Assembly: GCA_963851245.1 (NCBI GenBank)
Contig: CAWKOH010000001.1
Span: 1 to 64,000, forward strand
Length of the DNA: 64,000 nt
DNA from: CAWKOH01 sp963851245
Lineage (GTDB): Bacteria > Actinomycetota > Acidimicrobiia > Acidimicrobiales > Palsa-688
Direction of reading: 5' to 3'
The translations under genes and the position numbers were made by a program. The first letter of the stretch is position 1, and each line of letters begins with the position of its first letter. Below the pieces are notes generated by a model. That model was not told the DNA's origin and did not search any database. It was given only the letters and a program-made list of their open reading frames with translations. Shown here piece by piece: positions 17,030-26,591 of this stretch.

Positions 17030-20000
17030 CGGAAGTCCCTGGAGCGCAGGGTTGTCGAAGATAGGGAAAGGGGCCGGATGCGCTCTACCACCACGTTGAT
17101 CACCGTCTCCACCCGCTCCAAGCGGCCGTCGATGATGACAGCGGGACTCGACCTCGCCACCCGCCGATAGCGCTTCCAAGCCCCCGGCGAGCAGATCACG
17201 TTGACGAGCCCGGTCTCGTCCTCCAGGTTCATAAAAGTCACCCCCTGCGCGGTTGCCGGCCTCTGCCTGTGAGTGACCACTCCCGCGACGGTCACCCTTT
17301 TGCCCGCCGGTACCTCGACCAGGGCCGCGGCGGTAGTCACTCCCGCCTCATCCAAATCCTCCCGAACGAATTCCGTCGGGTAGCTGTCAGGTGACAGGCC
17401 GGTCGCCCACAGATCGGCCTGGTTGGCCTCTACTGCCGTCATATCCGGTAGGGACGGGGCGTCTGCCCCTGTCACCAGTCCAGCCAGACGGGAAGCCGTC
17501 TGCCGGCCGCGGGCCTCGGCCACGGGGCCGCCTCCCGCGGCAGCCACCGCTCCGGCGCCCCACAAGGCGGCCCGGCGTGACAAGCCGAAGCAGCCAAACG
17601 CGCCTGCGGTGGCAAGGGCCTCGGCTTGCGCGGCCGACAAGCCGGTCCGGCGCACCACGTCCTCCATGCCCCGGAACGGTTGCGCCGCTTCCAGCCGGGC
17701 CGCCAGGTCGTCCCCGATCCCCCGCACATAGGAGAAACCCAATCGAACGGCGGCGCCACCGGCCGAGGCGGGATCGGGTTCCAGCCAGGAGGCAGCCCGG
17801 CTCGAATTGATGTCAGGCCCCAAGACGCGGACTCCGTGGCGACGGGAGTCGCCGACGATCGTCTGCGGCGACCAGAACCCCATGGGCTGCCCATCCAGCA
17901 AGCCAGCGCAGAAGGCGGCCGGATAGTGGTACTTGAGCCACGCCGAGGAGTACACCAGGTAGGCGAAACTAACCGAGTGGCTCTCGGGGAACCCGAAATT
18001 GGCGAAGGCCACCAGCTTCTCCCATATAGCGTCAGCTATCTCACCCTCGATCCCGCGCTCGGCCATGCCCGAATACAGCCGGGCCCGCAGCTGCTCCATC
18101 TTCTCCACGCTGCGCTTGGATCCCATGGCCTGACGCAGCCGATCCGACTCGGCCGGGGTGAAGCCGGCCACGTCGATGGCCATCTGCATCAGCTGCTCCT
18201 GGAACAGCGGTACCCCGAGGGTCTTGGCCAGGCTGCGTTCCAACAGCGGGTGCATGTAGGTGGGCTTCTCGGTTCCGTTGCGCCGCCTGATGTAGGGGTG
18301 GACCGAGCCGCCCTGTATCGGGCCCGGCCTTATCAAGGCCACCTCCACCACCAGGTCATAGAACGTCCTCGGTTTGAGCCGGGGCAGGGTCGCCATCTGA
18401 GCCCGGCTCTCGACCTGGAACACCCCCACAGAGTCGGCCCGGCACAACATCTCGTACACGGCTTCCTCCTGGGGTATCAACGCCAGGTCCACTTCGACGC
18501 CGTGGAAGGCCCGAACGTGATCGACGGTGGCGTGGAGCACCGTCAGCATCCCGAGCCCGAGCATGTCGAACTTGACCAGGCCGGCGGCGGCGCAGTCGTC
18601 CTTGTCCCACTGCAAGACGCTGCGATCGGCCATGCGGGCCCATTCCACCGGGCACACCTCGGCTACCGGGCGATCGCACAGGACCATGCCGCCGGAGTGG
18701 ATGCCGAGATGGCGGGGAAAATGTTGGACTTCGTCGGCTAGGCCCATAACCGCATCCGGAATCTCATGGTCGGCCAGGGCGGCGGTAGCAGACAGCGGCC
18801 CCCAGCCGTCAACCTGCTTGGACCAGGCGTCAAGCTGGCCGGAGGCGGCCCCAAGCGCCTTGCCCATGTCCCGCACCGCGGAGCGGGGCCGGTAGGTGAT
18901 GACGTTGGCCACCTGCGCCGCACACCCCCGCCCGTAACGGCGGTAGACGTACTGAATGGCCTCCTCTCTCCGGCCGCTCTCGATGTCCACATCGATATCG
19001 GGCGGCCCGTCCCGCTCGGGTGAGAGGAACCGCTCGAACAGCAAGCCCAGGTCCACCGCGTCGGCGTTGGTGATCCCGAGGGCGTAGCACACCGCCGAGT
19101 TGGCCGCCGATCCTCGTCCCTGGCAGAAGATCTGCTGGGTCCGGCAAAAATCCACGATGTCCCACACGATCAGGAAGTAGCCGGCGAAGCCCAGCTGGTC
19201 GATCATGTCCAGCTCGTAGTCGATCTGGGCCCAGGCTCGCGGGTGGCGGGCGGCGTGGCGGGGCCCGTAGCGGCGGATGCCACCTTTCTCGGTAAGGTGC
19301 CGGAGCCAGCTCATCTCGGTGTGCCCGGGTGGAACCGGCCAGGGTGGGAGATTGGGCGCCACCAAGGCCAGATCGAACGCGCACTCCCGGCCCAGGGCGG
19401 CGGCGCGCTCCACCACGCCGGGGTAACGGGCGAAGCGCCTGGTCTGTTCGGCTCCGCTGCGCAGGTGGGCAGAGGCGGCGGCGGGGAGCCAGCCGTCTAT
19501 CTCGTCCAGGCTGCGACGGGCCCGCACCGCGGCCAGGGCAGTCGCCAGGCGGCGGCGGGAGGGATGATGGTAATGGACGTTGTTGGTAGCGACGATCTCG
19601 GCACCGGAGCGGGCCGCCAGGTCGACGAGGGCATCGTTGCGAGCCGAGTCGAGAGGATCGCCGTGATCCCACAACTCGACCACCACGTTGGCCGGCCCGA
19701 ACAATCGCTGCAGGCGCTCCAGTTCCACACCGGCCCGAGCCGGGCCATGACCCACCAATGCGGAGGGGACGATCCCCTTACGACAGCCGGTCAGGATCAC
19801 CCAGTGATCGGCTGCCCGCCCACTGGCGTGACCAACCCGGATCGGACTTGTTTCGTGGGCGGCGGCGAAGTCCGGCAACGCCCCGGCCCCTATGGCCGAG
19901 AGGGTCTCGAGGTCCATCAGAGGCCGCCCCTTTTGCCGGCCGGACAGATGGGCGGTCGTGAGGGCCCGGCACAGGCGGGTGTAGCCAGTTGGGTCGCGCG

Positions 20001-20445
20001 CCAGGATCAGCAGGTGGGCGCCCTCCGGGTCGGCCACCCCATTTTGCGGGCGAGTCAAACCGATCGAGAGCTCGGCTCCGAAGATCGTCGGCAGACCCAC
20101 TTCTCGGGCCGCCTCGGCGAAACGGACCACGCCGTACATGCCGTCGTGGTCCGTGATGGCCAGGGCTTCGAGGCCCAGCCGGGCGGCTTCCTCGGCCAGC
20201 TCCTCGGGGTGTGAGGCCCCGTCGAGGAAACTGAAGTTGGAGTGGCAGTGAAGCTCTGCGTAAGGAACCCCGGGCCGGCGGTCCTGGACCAGATCGGCCG
20301 GAGGCTGGTAAGCCGGCCTTTTGTAGGACCAGGCGGGGCTGTCCCCACCGTCTCCCTCCGACGGGAACGGCCGGAAGCGGCTCTGTCGACCGGACAGTGC
20401 CGCTTCGAGTTCCCTCCATGGGACCGGCGGGTTCTGATAACCCAC
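17026..20445 (-). CDS. dnaE2: DnaE2 (ImuC): error-prone DNA polymerase III alpha-type subunit
   Basis: GTG 20445 gives 1139 residues, slightly longer than the mycobacterial enzyme (about 1080). The PHP domain opens at 63-100 (ELHCHSNFSFLDGASHPEEL, then AITDHDGMYG). The polymerase active-site motif PPDIDVDIE is at 481-489 and CQGRGSAANS at 441-450. PLFQEQLMQMA and ANFGFPESHSVSFAY mark the fingers region. An OB-fold lies near the end (VAGVVTHRQRPAT, MNLEDETG). DnaE2 performs damage-induced mutagenic synthesis with ImuB and ImuA', both encoded about 8-10 kb away here. A LexA box lies 13 bases upstream of the start. The stop overlaps the YceI-like gene. Confidence 0.95.
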   Translation of the reverse strand: MGYQNPPVPWRELEAALSGRQSRFRPFPSEGDGGDSPAWSYKRPAYQPPADLVQDRRPGVPYAELHCHSNFSFLDGASHPEELAEEAARLGLEALAITDHDGMYGVVRFAEAAREVGLPTIFGAELSIGLTRPQNGVADPEGAHLLILARDPTGYTRLCRALTTAHLSGRQKGRPLMDLETLSAIGAGALPDFAAAHETSPIRVGHASGRAADHWVILTGCRKGIVPSALVGHGPARAGVELERLQRLFGPANVVVELWDHGDPLDSARNDALVDLAARSGAEIVATNNVHYHHPSRRRLATALAAVRARRSLDEIDGWLPAAASAHLRSGAEQTRRFARYPGVVERAAALGRECAFDLALVAPNLPPWPVPPGHTEMSWLRHLTEKGGIRRYGPRHAARHPRAWAQIDYELDMIDQLGFAGYFLIVWDIVDFCRTQQIFCQGRGSAANSAVCYALGITNADAVDLGLLFERFLSPERDGPPDIDVDIESGRREEAIQYVYRRYGRGCAAQVANVITYRPRSAVRDMGKALGAASGQLDAWSKQVDGWGPLSATAALADHEIPDAVMGLADEVQHFPRHLGIHSGGMVLCDRPVAEVCPVEWARMADRSVLQWDKDDCAAAGLVKFDMLGLGMLTVLHATVDHVRAFHGVEVDLALIPQEEAVYEMLCRADSVGVFQVESRAQMATLPRLKPRTFYDLVVEVALIRPGPIQGGSVHPYIRRRNGTEKPTYMHPLLERSLAKTLGVPLFQEQLMQMAIDVAGFTPAESDRLRQAMGSKRSVEKMEQLRARLYSGMAERGIEGEIADAIWEKLVAFANFGFPESHSVSFAYLVYSSAWLKYHYPAAFCAGLLDGQPMGFWSPQTIVGDSRRHGVRVLGPDINSSRAASWLEPDPASAGGAAVRLGFSYVRGIGDDLAARLEAAQPFRGMEDVVRRTGLSAAQAEALATAGAFGCFGLSRRAALWGAGAVAAAGGGPVAEARGRQTASRLAGLVTGADAPSLPDMTAVEANQADLWATGLSPDSYPTEFVREDLDEAGVTTAAALVEVPAGKRVTVAGVVTHRQRPATAQGVTFMNLEDETGLVNVICSPGAWKRYRRVARSSPAVIIDGRLERVETVINVVVERIRPLSLSSTTLRSRDFR

Positions 20446-20457
20446 GAGGCGAATCTA

Positions 20458-20473
20458 CCGAACGTGTGTTCGG
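20458..20473 (-). promoter_or_regulatory. LexA (SOS) box upstream of dnaE2
   Basis: CCGAACGTGTGTTCGG is a near-perfect match to the mycobacterial-type SOS box TCGAACnnnnGTTCGA; the core CGAAC-4-GTTCG is exact. It sits 13 bases before the dnaE2 start codon on the minus strand, a position where bound LexA would cover the promoter. No LexA gene lies in this window. Confidence 0.85.
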
Positions 20474-20655
20474 TTCGCCAGGGGATGAGCGGGTCCTGTA
20501 CGGCATGGGTCCTTCCGACGCCCCTCCGCTGCGCTGCGGGGGTCGGGCCCCTCCCATACCGGCCACCCGCAGCTCAGATCATGGCGAGTAGCTGGCGCAA
20601 CCTTGGCCCCAACATGTGTATCTTCAGTGTCTCCAATGCAGTACGGGACGGGAAG

Positions 20656-20739
20656 TCTCGGTGTCAGTTCATCATCTCGGTGCCAGAAACTGATCAAAAC
20701 AGACTGAATTGACACCGAGAGTTTGTAATGGCACCGAGA
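20656..20739. repeat. 84-bp nested inverted repeat of four 11-bp sites
   Basis: Four copies of an 11-bp site lie in the 445-base gene-free stretch 20474-20918: TCTCGGTGTCA (20656-20666), TCTCGGTGCCA (20675-20685), and inverted TGACACCGAGA (20710-20720) and TGGCACCGAGA (20729-20739). Spacing is 19 bases within each half and the whole is symmetric about 20697. Such multi-site inverted ends are typical of IS21-type termini or of small non-autonomous elements; a multi-dimer operator is the alternative. No transposase gene is present. I see nothing else in the stretch. Confidence 0.7.
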
Positions 20740-20918
20740 AGTCCAAGAGGTGCCCCGAAGGACAGGGGAGGCAGCCAACCGGCGCCAGCGCCGGCGCCTG
20801 CAAACGGGTTCGGCCAGCGCCCCGGTGCACGGAACTGTTAGCTGCCGGCGCCGTGAGCGGATCCGCTGCGACCTCTAATGCCGCGCCCCGCGGCTGGGCG
20901 CCCGGTCCCCCGCCGGCG

Positions 20919-22163
20919 CTACCTAGCCAGCCCCGCCCCGGCACGCCCCATCAGGTCCAGGAAATTGTCGCAGTAGAAGCGGCGCCGAACCTCTGCAGAC
21001 GCGTCGCCGAGCGACGCTTCGAAGCGTTCGATGGGTCGGCGGCCCCCCTCCACGTGGGGATAATCGGAGGAGAACATACAGACCTCAGGTCCCGACCCCC
21101 TGATGATCCAGCCCACGTCTTCGGTTGGGTAGGGGGTGGCGCGCACCTGCCGGCGCACGTACTCCGACGGCCGCAGCGACAGCGTCCGCAACCTCTCCTC
21201 GTGCCGGCCGAACGCGTCGACCGCCGACTCCATCTGCCGCATCCACGACGGCATCCACACCGCGCCCTGCTCGATGACCCCAACGCGCAGCTCAGGGAAG
21301 CGCTCCAGGACGCCGTCGAAGATCATGGTCGCAAGGGTTTGCATGGGCGGGAACGGGATGGCCATGTAGTCGACGGAGCGGAAGTTCTCCTCTCCTCCGT
21401 GGAAGTCCGGCGGCACAGGTAGCCCGTTGCGGAAATAGCCGCTGTCGATGAGGTCACCGGTCCCGCCGACATGGAAGACAATCGGGATGCCCGCTGCCTG
21501 GGCGCACGCCCACACGGGGTCCAACGAGACGTGGGAGGGCGAATGGCCGGCCGGGCATCCCGACGCGACGAGGAGGGCGGCCGCCCCGGCACCAATCGCC
21601 TCTTCCGCCATGAACCGGGCCCGGGTGAAGTCGGCCAGAGGCACGTAACAGCTGGGCAGCAAACGAGGGTCGGCGGAGCAGAACTCGAGCATGCCCCGGT
21701 TGTGGGCCCGGGCCACGCCGTAGGCGAAGTCCAGGTCCTTCCCGTGCTCCCAGTCGTGTAGTCGCCGGTTGTGGAACGTGTTGAATACCAGCTGGCTCGA
21801 GAAGCCCAAAAGGTCCATGGCCCGGCCCCGATCGTCGGGAAGGAACGAGCCCGTGGCGGCGAAGTTCTTACGGAGCATGATTTCTTCCGCCTCCACGGAG
21901 CGGTACTCCTCCGACCGGTGACGGTCAGCCAACCGCTCGAAGGCGGCGCCCAGGTCCTTCTGTTGGGCGGCGGGGTCGCCGCTCTGGCGCAGCTCGTTGC
22001 CGCCGGGATAGCGCAGAGGGTCGATTCGAACCCGTATCGTCGGATCGGCGTGGTCCCGCAACCAGTTCGGCGTTTCCATCAGGTGAGCGTCGGCGTCGTG
22101 AATCAGGCGGTGCGGGTCGCGGTTGTACGGCAGCTTTGCCTCGCCGCGATGAGTGAACGTCAC
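20919..22163 (-). CDS. Amidohydrolase family protein (decarboxylase-like, PF04909 type)
   Basis: GTG 22163 (VTFTHRGEAK) is the best start: longer readings run into the divergent amidase. About 414 residues. The TIM-barrel metal sites can be followed: HDADAHLMETPNWL (DxH-type N-terminal ligands), CYVPLADF, FHVGGTGD with a central His, and FSSDYPHVEGG near the end for the conserved Asp/His. Closest in pattern to the ACMSD/2-amino-3-carboxymuconate-semialdehyde decarboxylase-like amidohydrolases, which act on ring-fission or carboxylated aromatic compounds. The substrate is not evident. Divergently arranged with the amidase, 46 bases apart, suggesting a shared regulatory region. Confidence 0.8.
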   Translation of the reverse strand: MTFTHRGEAKLPYNRDPHRLIHDADAHLMETPNWLRDHADPTIRVRIDPLRYPGGNELRQSGDPAAQQKDLGAAFERLADRHRSEEYRSVEAEEIMLRKNFAATGSFLPDDRGRAMDLLGFSSQLVFNTFHNRRLHDWEHGKDLDFAYGVARAHNRGMLEFCSADPRLLPSCYVPLADFTRARFMAEEAIGAGAAALLVASGCPAGHSPSHVSLDPVWACAQAAGIPIVFHVGGTGDLIDSGYFRNGLPVPPDFHGGEENFRSVDYMAIPFPPMQTLATMIFDGVLERFPELRVGVIEQGAVWMPSWMRQMESAVDAFGRHEERLRTLSLRPSEYVRRQVRATPYPTEDVGWIIRGSGPEVCMFSSDYPHVEGGRRPIERFEASLGDASAEVRRRFYCDNFLDLMGRAGAGLAR

Positions 22164-22209
22164 GGCACTCAGTCGACCACGGGAGGGCTCCCTGTGCCAA
22201 GCTGCCCCG

Positions 22210-23358
22210 GTGGCTACGTTCATCACGCGCTTCGAGTCCCCTGCGCCTGACCCGGCCACAAAGCTTCGGGTGGCGGTCAAGGACCTGATCGACATAGTCG
22301 GAGTTCCCACGACGAACGGCTCGAAGGTGGTTGCCACAAGTCCCGCCGGCGCCCCGGCTCGAGCAGATGCCGAATGCCTGGCTGGCACCCGCGAGGCCGA
22401 AGCGGCGGGCGAGGTGACCGTCGTTGGCAAGACCAACCTGCACGAGCTGGCGTTCGGCGTAACGGGCATCAATCCGTGGTTCGGCACCCCCGTGAACCCG
22501 CTCGATCCCCGACTGGTGCCGGGAGGATCGTCGAGCGGATCGGCAGTGGCCGTGGCCACCGGAGCCGCCGACGTGGCCTTCGGTTCCGATACGGGCGGAT
22601 CCATTCGGGTGCCGGCGGCGTGCTGCGCGGTGGTCGGTCTGAAGACCACCCGCGACCGGATCTCCCTCGCAGGGGTCCGCCCGCTCGCTCCCTCGCTGGA
22701 CACGGTCGGGCCAATGGCGGCGACGGTCGACCTGACCGCGCTGGGCATGGCTCTGTTAGAGCCCGGTTTCGCCCCGGCCGCGGCGCCGGCGCGCAGGATC
22801 GGGCGGGTCCGGCTGCCGGCCGAGGAGCACATTGACGCCGCCATCGATGCCGCCCTGCTGGCGAGCGGATTGACTGTCTTGGACGTGGCACTGCCCGGGT
22901 GGGGCGACGTGACCACAGCCACCATGACCATCCTCATGGCCGAGGCTTGGACGGTGCACCGTGAGTTGTGGCGCGAGCACGCCGGGGAGTTATCAACCGA
23001 TGTGGCCGACCGCCTCGAAGCCGCATCACTGATCGACCGGGATGAAGTGGCGGCCTGTTGGGAGCAGGCACACGATTGGATGAATACCTTGAGGTCCGCT
23101 TACCGCGATGTCGATGTGCTGGCACTGCCAACCCTCTCCGGTGAGCCCCCGAGTCTTGATCAGGCCAGCCGGTTGACGGAGATCCGTTACGTTGCGCCTT
23201 TCAACGTGACCGGCAGCCCGGCGCTATCCATGCCAGTGGCCACGACCGGCGGTTACCCGGCCAGCCTGCAGCTCGTGGGTCCGGCCCGAAGCGAGGAGCT
23301 TTTGCTGTCCACTGCCGCCGCGATCGAAGCGGCGGCGGGCTGGAAGCGGCCCAGCTAG
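22210..23358 (+). CDS. Amidase (amidase signature family)
   Basis: Start taken as GTG 22210; ATG 22153 is possible but overlaps the divergent gene. 382 residues. The Ser-cis-Ser-Lys triad is clear: K24 in AVKDLIDIVG, the cis-Ser near S107 in GGSSSGS (105-111), and the nucleophile S131 in GSDTGGSIRVPA. The enzyme hydrolyses C-N amide bonds; the substrate is unknown. It is shorter than GatA and lacks GatB/GatC neighbours, so it is not a tRNA amidotransferase. It ends on a shared CTAG with the convergent TauD-type gene, each strand's TAG stop lying in the same four bases. Confidence 0.85.
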   Translation: MATFITRFESPAPDPATKLRVAVKDLIDIVGVPTTNGSKVVATSPAGAPARADAECLAGTREAEAAGEVTVVGKTNLHELAFGVTGINPWFGTPVNPLDPRLVPGGSSSGSAVAVATGAADVAFGSDTGGSIRVPAACCAVVGLKTTRDRISLAGVRPLAPSLDTVGPMAATVDLTALGMALLEPGFAPAAAPARRIGRVRLPAEEHIDAAIDAALLASGLTVLDVALPGWGDVTTATMTILMAEAWTVHRELWREHAGELSTDVADRLEAASLIDRDEVAACWEQAHDWMNTLRSAYRDVDVLALPTLSGEPPSLDQASRLTEIRYVAPFNVTGSPALSMPVATTGGYPASLQLVGPARSEELLLSTAAAIEAAAGWKRPS

Positions 23359-24209
23359 GAAAGCGCCTCAGGCACGGACCCCTTGACGCTGGTGCGGAAC
23401 ATCTCCCGGCGGGCGCCCGGGTAATCGTTGAGGGCGTTGTGCACGGTGCATCGATTGTCCCAGATGGCCAGGGTGTGGTAGTCCCAGCGCAGCCGGCAGG
23501 TGAAGTTCTCGTTGATGCTGTGGCGATAGAGATAGTCGAGCAAAGGGCGGGACTCCAGCGGGCTCCAACCTTCGAAATGGGTGGTGTACACCGAGTTCAC
23601 GTACAGAGCGGCCCTGCCGGTAACCGGGTGCTTGATGACAACCGGGTGCGAGCGCTGTTCGTAAGCCTCGGGGGACGGCTGTATGGACATTGAAGACAGT
23701 TCCTTCACCTTGTCGAAATAGCCCCCGGTGCCGTAAGCGAGCCCGGCAGAATGGACTGCACGCATCCCCGTCAGCGTCCTTTTCAAACCCTCTGACAAGG
23801 TTTCGTAGGCCAGGTACTGGTTGGCCCACAAGGTGTCGCCGCCATGGTCGGGGACATCCCACGCGTGCAGGATTGTGTACGCGGGTGGCGCCTGCAGGTA
23901 GCTGAGATCGGAGTGCCAGGCGTTGGCGAAGTTGAGTTGATCCTCGGGCTCCTTGATGACACGGATTACGTAGGGCCGGCCCTCCAGCGGAGCGACGTAC
24001 GGAGTGACGTCGCGCCCTCCTAGCAGGTCAGTGATGCGTTCCAGGTCATTCAGGTCGAGATGCTGATCAGGGAGAAAGACCACAAGATTGTCGGCCAGCG
24101 CCTTCTTCAGTCCGTCGAGCGCTTCGCCATCGGTCACCGTCCGCAGATCGATCCCTGTCACCGCCGCTCCCAATGCGCCGGCCACTGGATGGATATCCAG
24201 CCCACTCAT
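23355..24209 (-). CDS. TauD/TfdA-family Fe(II)/2-oxoglutarate dioxygenase
   Basis: 284 residues from ATG 24209. The facial triad is present: H99-x-D101 in AWHSDLSY and the distal His near 257 in CTVHNALNDY, followed by the 2-oxoglutarate-binding Arg in ARREMFRTS. The N-terminal GAAVTGIDL and VVFLPDQHL segments are typical. Relatives hydroxylate taurine, alkyl sulfonates or phenoxyacetates; TauD relatives share the HPVVIKHPVTGRAALYVN segment seen here. No sulfonate transporter lies nearby, so the substrate is open. Convergent with the amidase. Confidence 0.9.
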   Translation of the reverse strand: MSGLDIHPVAGALGAAVTGIDLRTVTDGEALDGLKKALADNLVVFLPDQHLDLNDLERITDLLGGRDVTPYVAPLEGRPYVIRVIKEPEDQLNFANAWHSDLSYLQAPPAYTILHAWDVPDHGGDTLWANQYLAYETLSEGLKRTLTGMRAVHSAGLAYGTGGYFDKVKELSSMSIQPSPEAYEQRSHPVVIKHPVTGRAALYVNSVYTTHFEGWSPLESRPLLDYLYRHSINENFTCRLRWDYHTLAIWDNRCTVHNALNDYPGARREMFRTSVKGSVPEALS

Positions 24210-24299
24210 CGGCGTCCCTCCCTGATTCGGCCCCGTTTCGAGAAGCCACCGACCTAAACGTTAGGCCGCTCTGCGCAGACGCCCCTAGACTCCTCCGTC

Positions 24300-25130
24300 T
24301 TGACAGCACCGGCCCAACGCGTCTCCGCTGCCGACGATCTCGAGCCCATCGGCGCAGCCGACGGACGGCCGGGACAGACCCGCCGGGCCCGGTGGTGGAC
24401 CGAGGTGCTGGTAATCGTCTGGCTTTGCTGGGTATATGACGCCATCGCCAACCTGGCCCCGCTGCGCCGCGGGCCCGCCTACGCCCACGCCGCGGGCGTC
24501 CTCCACGTCGAGAAGATGTTGCACATCGACCCGGAAGCCGGGCTCGATCACTGGCTGGCCCGGCATCACACCCTGGCGGTGCTGGTCTCCAACTACTACG
24601 ACAACGCCCACTTCGTTGTCACCCTCGGTCTGGTCGGGTGGCTGTGGTGGAGCTTCCCGACCCTATACCGCCCTCTCCGCACGGGACTGGTCCTCACGAA
24701 CGTGATCGGGATGGTGGTGTTCTGGCTCTACCCGATGGCGCCACCCCGGTTGCTCGAACCAAACGTGTACACCGACGTGGTGGCCAGTACTCACGCCTTC
24801 GGATCGTGGCACTCGGGAACGCTCGCCACGGCTGCCAACCAGCTCGCGGCCATGCCGTCGCTGCACATGGCCTGGGCGGCCTGGTCCGCCTTGGCCCTTT
24901 GGAGGATCTGCGCCGGCCGCCGCTTCCGCTGGCTGGTCTGGCTGTACCCGGCGGCCACTTCCGTGGCTGTCATCTCGACGGGCAACCACTATGTGCTCGA
25001 CGTGGTTGCCGGGATCGCAACGTTCGCCATGGCCATGTTGATCGCCGACCGCTGGGAGGGTTGGTGGACTACGAGGCAAGCCCGGAGAGCTGTCGCCTCG
25101 GCCTCGACTCGGCCAGCCGGCGCCTCCTGA
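24300..25130 (+). CDS. PAP2-superfamily membrane protein (inositol-phosphorylceramide-synthase-like)
   Basis: TTG 24300 opens 276 residues with about six membrane helices (first EVLVIVWLCWVYDAIANL). The PAP2 catalytic motifs are AAMPSLHMAWAAWSA and STGNHYVLDVVAG, with two conserved His. The layout, with GMVVFWLYPMAPPRLL before the catalytic loop, matches the PAP2_3/Aur1-like group, whose members transfer phospho-inositol or dephosphorylate lipid phosphates at the membrane. Substrate unknown. Followed 9 bases later by the CoA transferase gene. Confidence 0.8.
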   Translation: MTAPAQRVSAADDLEPIGAADGRPGQTRRARWWTEVLVIVWLCWVYDAIANLAPLRRGPAYAHAAGVLHVEKMLHIDPEAGLDHWLARHHTLAVLVSNYYDNAHFVVTLGLVGWLWWSFPTLYRPLRTGLVLTNVIGMVVFWLYPMAPPRLLEPNVYTDVVASTHAFGSWHSGTLATAANQLAAMPSLHMAWAAWSALALWRICAGRRFRWLVWLYPAATSVAVISTGNHYVLDVVAGIATFAMAMLIADRWEGWWTTRQARRAVASASTRPAGAS

Positions 25131-25139
25131 TTCCACGAC

Positions 25140-26591
25140 ATGGTTGACGGCATGGTCGGCGCCACCGCCGACCCGGGCAGCCCCCTGGGCCGAGCGTGGG
25201 AAGGCCTGGTCGAGGGAGCACAGCCGGCCGAACCGCCGGGCTGGGTGGAAATCGCCGGGCCAAGGGGTCATCTTCCCTCCAACCTGCCGGTTGAGGACAC
25301 GGCTGCTGCATGCGTGGCGCTGGCCCTCATGGCGGGCGCCGGCCTTCACCGGCTGCGAGTCGGCTCGAGCCTCGACCTGACCATCGATCGAGCCCAGCTG
25401 GCCGCTGCCGTTCGCAGTGAGCGGTACTTCCGGCGAGGCGACTCACCTGCGGGGGCAGGCTTCGCTCCTCTCTCCCGCTTCTGGCCAACGGCTGACGGCT
25501 GGATCCGCACCCACGCCAACTATCCGTGGCACCGGGCCGCGTTGCTCGCAGTGCTCGGTACCGGCCCCGACGTTCGGGAAGTCGAGAAGGCCCTGGCCCG
25601 GTCGGGCGCCAAGGACGTGGAGGAGGCCGCATTTGCCGCCGGCGCCGTGGCGGCCGCGGTGCGCAGCCCCGACGAGTGGAACGACCACGCACAGGGGAGG
25701 GCGATAGCGGCCGAGCCGCTGATCTCCCATCGAGTCATCGAGAACGCACCCCCCCGCCCCCACCGCTCGACCGGGACGAGCGGTCTCCCCGCCGCCGGCA
25801 TCCGGGTGCTCGACATGACAAGGGTCATAGCCGGTCCGGTCTGCACCCGCTTCCTGGCAGCACTGGGGGCCGACGTGCTGCGACTGGATCCGCCCGCTCG
25901 ACCCGACCTGGTCAGGGGCCGACCCGGCGACACGCTGCTCGGAAAGCGCAGTGCCTTGACCGACCTCGAATCGCCGGCGGGAGCGCGCATCTTAGGCCGG
26001 CTCCTGGGAACGGCCGACGTCGTGGTGTGCGGTTATCGCCCCGGCTCCCTCGATCGCTTCGGGCTCACGGAAGAAAAGCTGGCCGAGCGCTACCCGGGCC
26101 TGGTCGTGCTGTATCTGAGCGCGTGGGGATTCAGCGGGCCGTGGGCCGGCCGGCGGGGCTTCGACAGCATCGTTCAGGCGCCGACCGGTATCGCCCGGAT
26201 CGAATCGGCGGACGGCCGTACCCCGGGGACTCTGCCTTGCCAGCTGCTTGACCACGGCACCGGTTACCTGGGCGCGGCCGCGGTGCTGGACGGCCTGCGG
26301 CGCCAGGGCGAAGCCGGCGGCACCCACGTGCGCCGGGTGTCGCTGGCCCGGACGGCGCACTGGTTGACGTCGGGTGCGTTCGGATCGGCGCCGCCAACGG
26401 ACTGTCAGGGTTCTCCAGCGGCGCTACCGGACGAGAAACACGTAGACCTCTGGCTGGTCGACGTGACCGGACCGGACGGCCCGGTGGGCGCGATCGGGCC
26501 ACCCGGACAGATCAACGGGCGCGCCCTTCAGTGGCCGGTCCGAGTGTCCGGGTACGGCGACGATCAGCCGGACTGGACCGGGTCCCGGTAG
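25140..26591 (+). CDS. Class III (CaiB/BaiF-type) CoA transferase
   Basis: ATG 25140, 483 residues. The second half has the family core: GIRVLDMTRVIAGPVCTRFLAALGADVLRLDPP, then TADVVVCGYRPGSLDRFGL, YPGLVVLYLSAWGFSGPW and GFDSIVQAPTGIA. In this sequence the half that normally follows the core stands first (residues 1-220: HLPSNLPVEDTAAACVALAL, ADGWIRTHANYPWHRAALL), as in a group of long members. The catalytic Asp region (usually GLD/QSVDG type) cannot be placed with certainty. Enzymes of this class move CoA between carboxylic acids. The 3' end overlaps the convergent DinB-like gene by 28 bases. Confidence 0.75.
   Translation: MVDGMVGATADPGSPLGRAWEGLVEGAQPAEPPGWVEIAGPRGHLPSNLPVEDTAAACVALALMAGAGLHRLRVGSSLDLTIDRAQLAAAVRSERYFRRGDSPAGAGFAPLSRFWPTADGWIRTHANYPWHRAALLAVLGTGPDVREVEKALARSGAKDVEEAAFAAGAVAAAVRSPDEWNDHAQGRAIAAEPLISHRVIENAPPRPHRSTGTSGLPAAGIRVLDMTRVIAGPVCTRFLAALGADVLRLDPPARPDLVRGRPGDTLLGKRSALTDLESPAGARILGRLLGTADVVVCGYRPGSLDRFGLTEEKLAERYPGLVVLYLSAWGFSGPWAGRRGFDSIVQAPTGIARIESADGRTPGTLPCQLLDHGTGYLGAAAVLDGLRRQGEAGGTHVRRVSLARTAHWLTSGAFGSAPPTDCQGSPAALPDEKHVDLWLVDVTGPDGPVGAIGPPGQINGRALQWPVRVSGYGDDQPDWTGSR

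Noticed and set aside
19243..20214. 323-codon open frame on the plus strand inside dnaE2
   Set aside because: It is antisense to intact PHP and polymerase motifs, with shadow-like composition and no conserved feature.
20474..20918. Transposase remnant beside the four-site repeat
   Set aside because: No DDE/DDD motif or transposase-like text in any frame of the gap.
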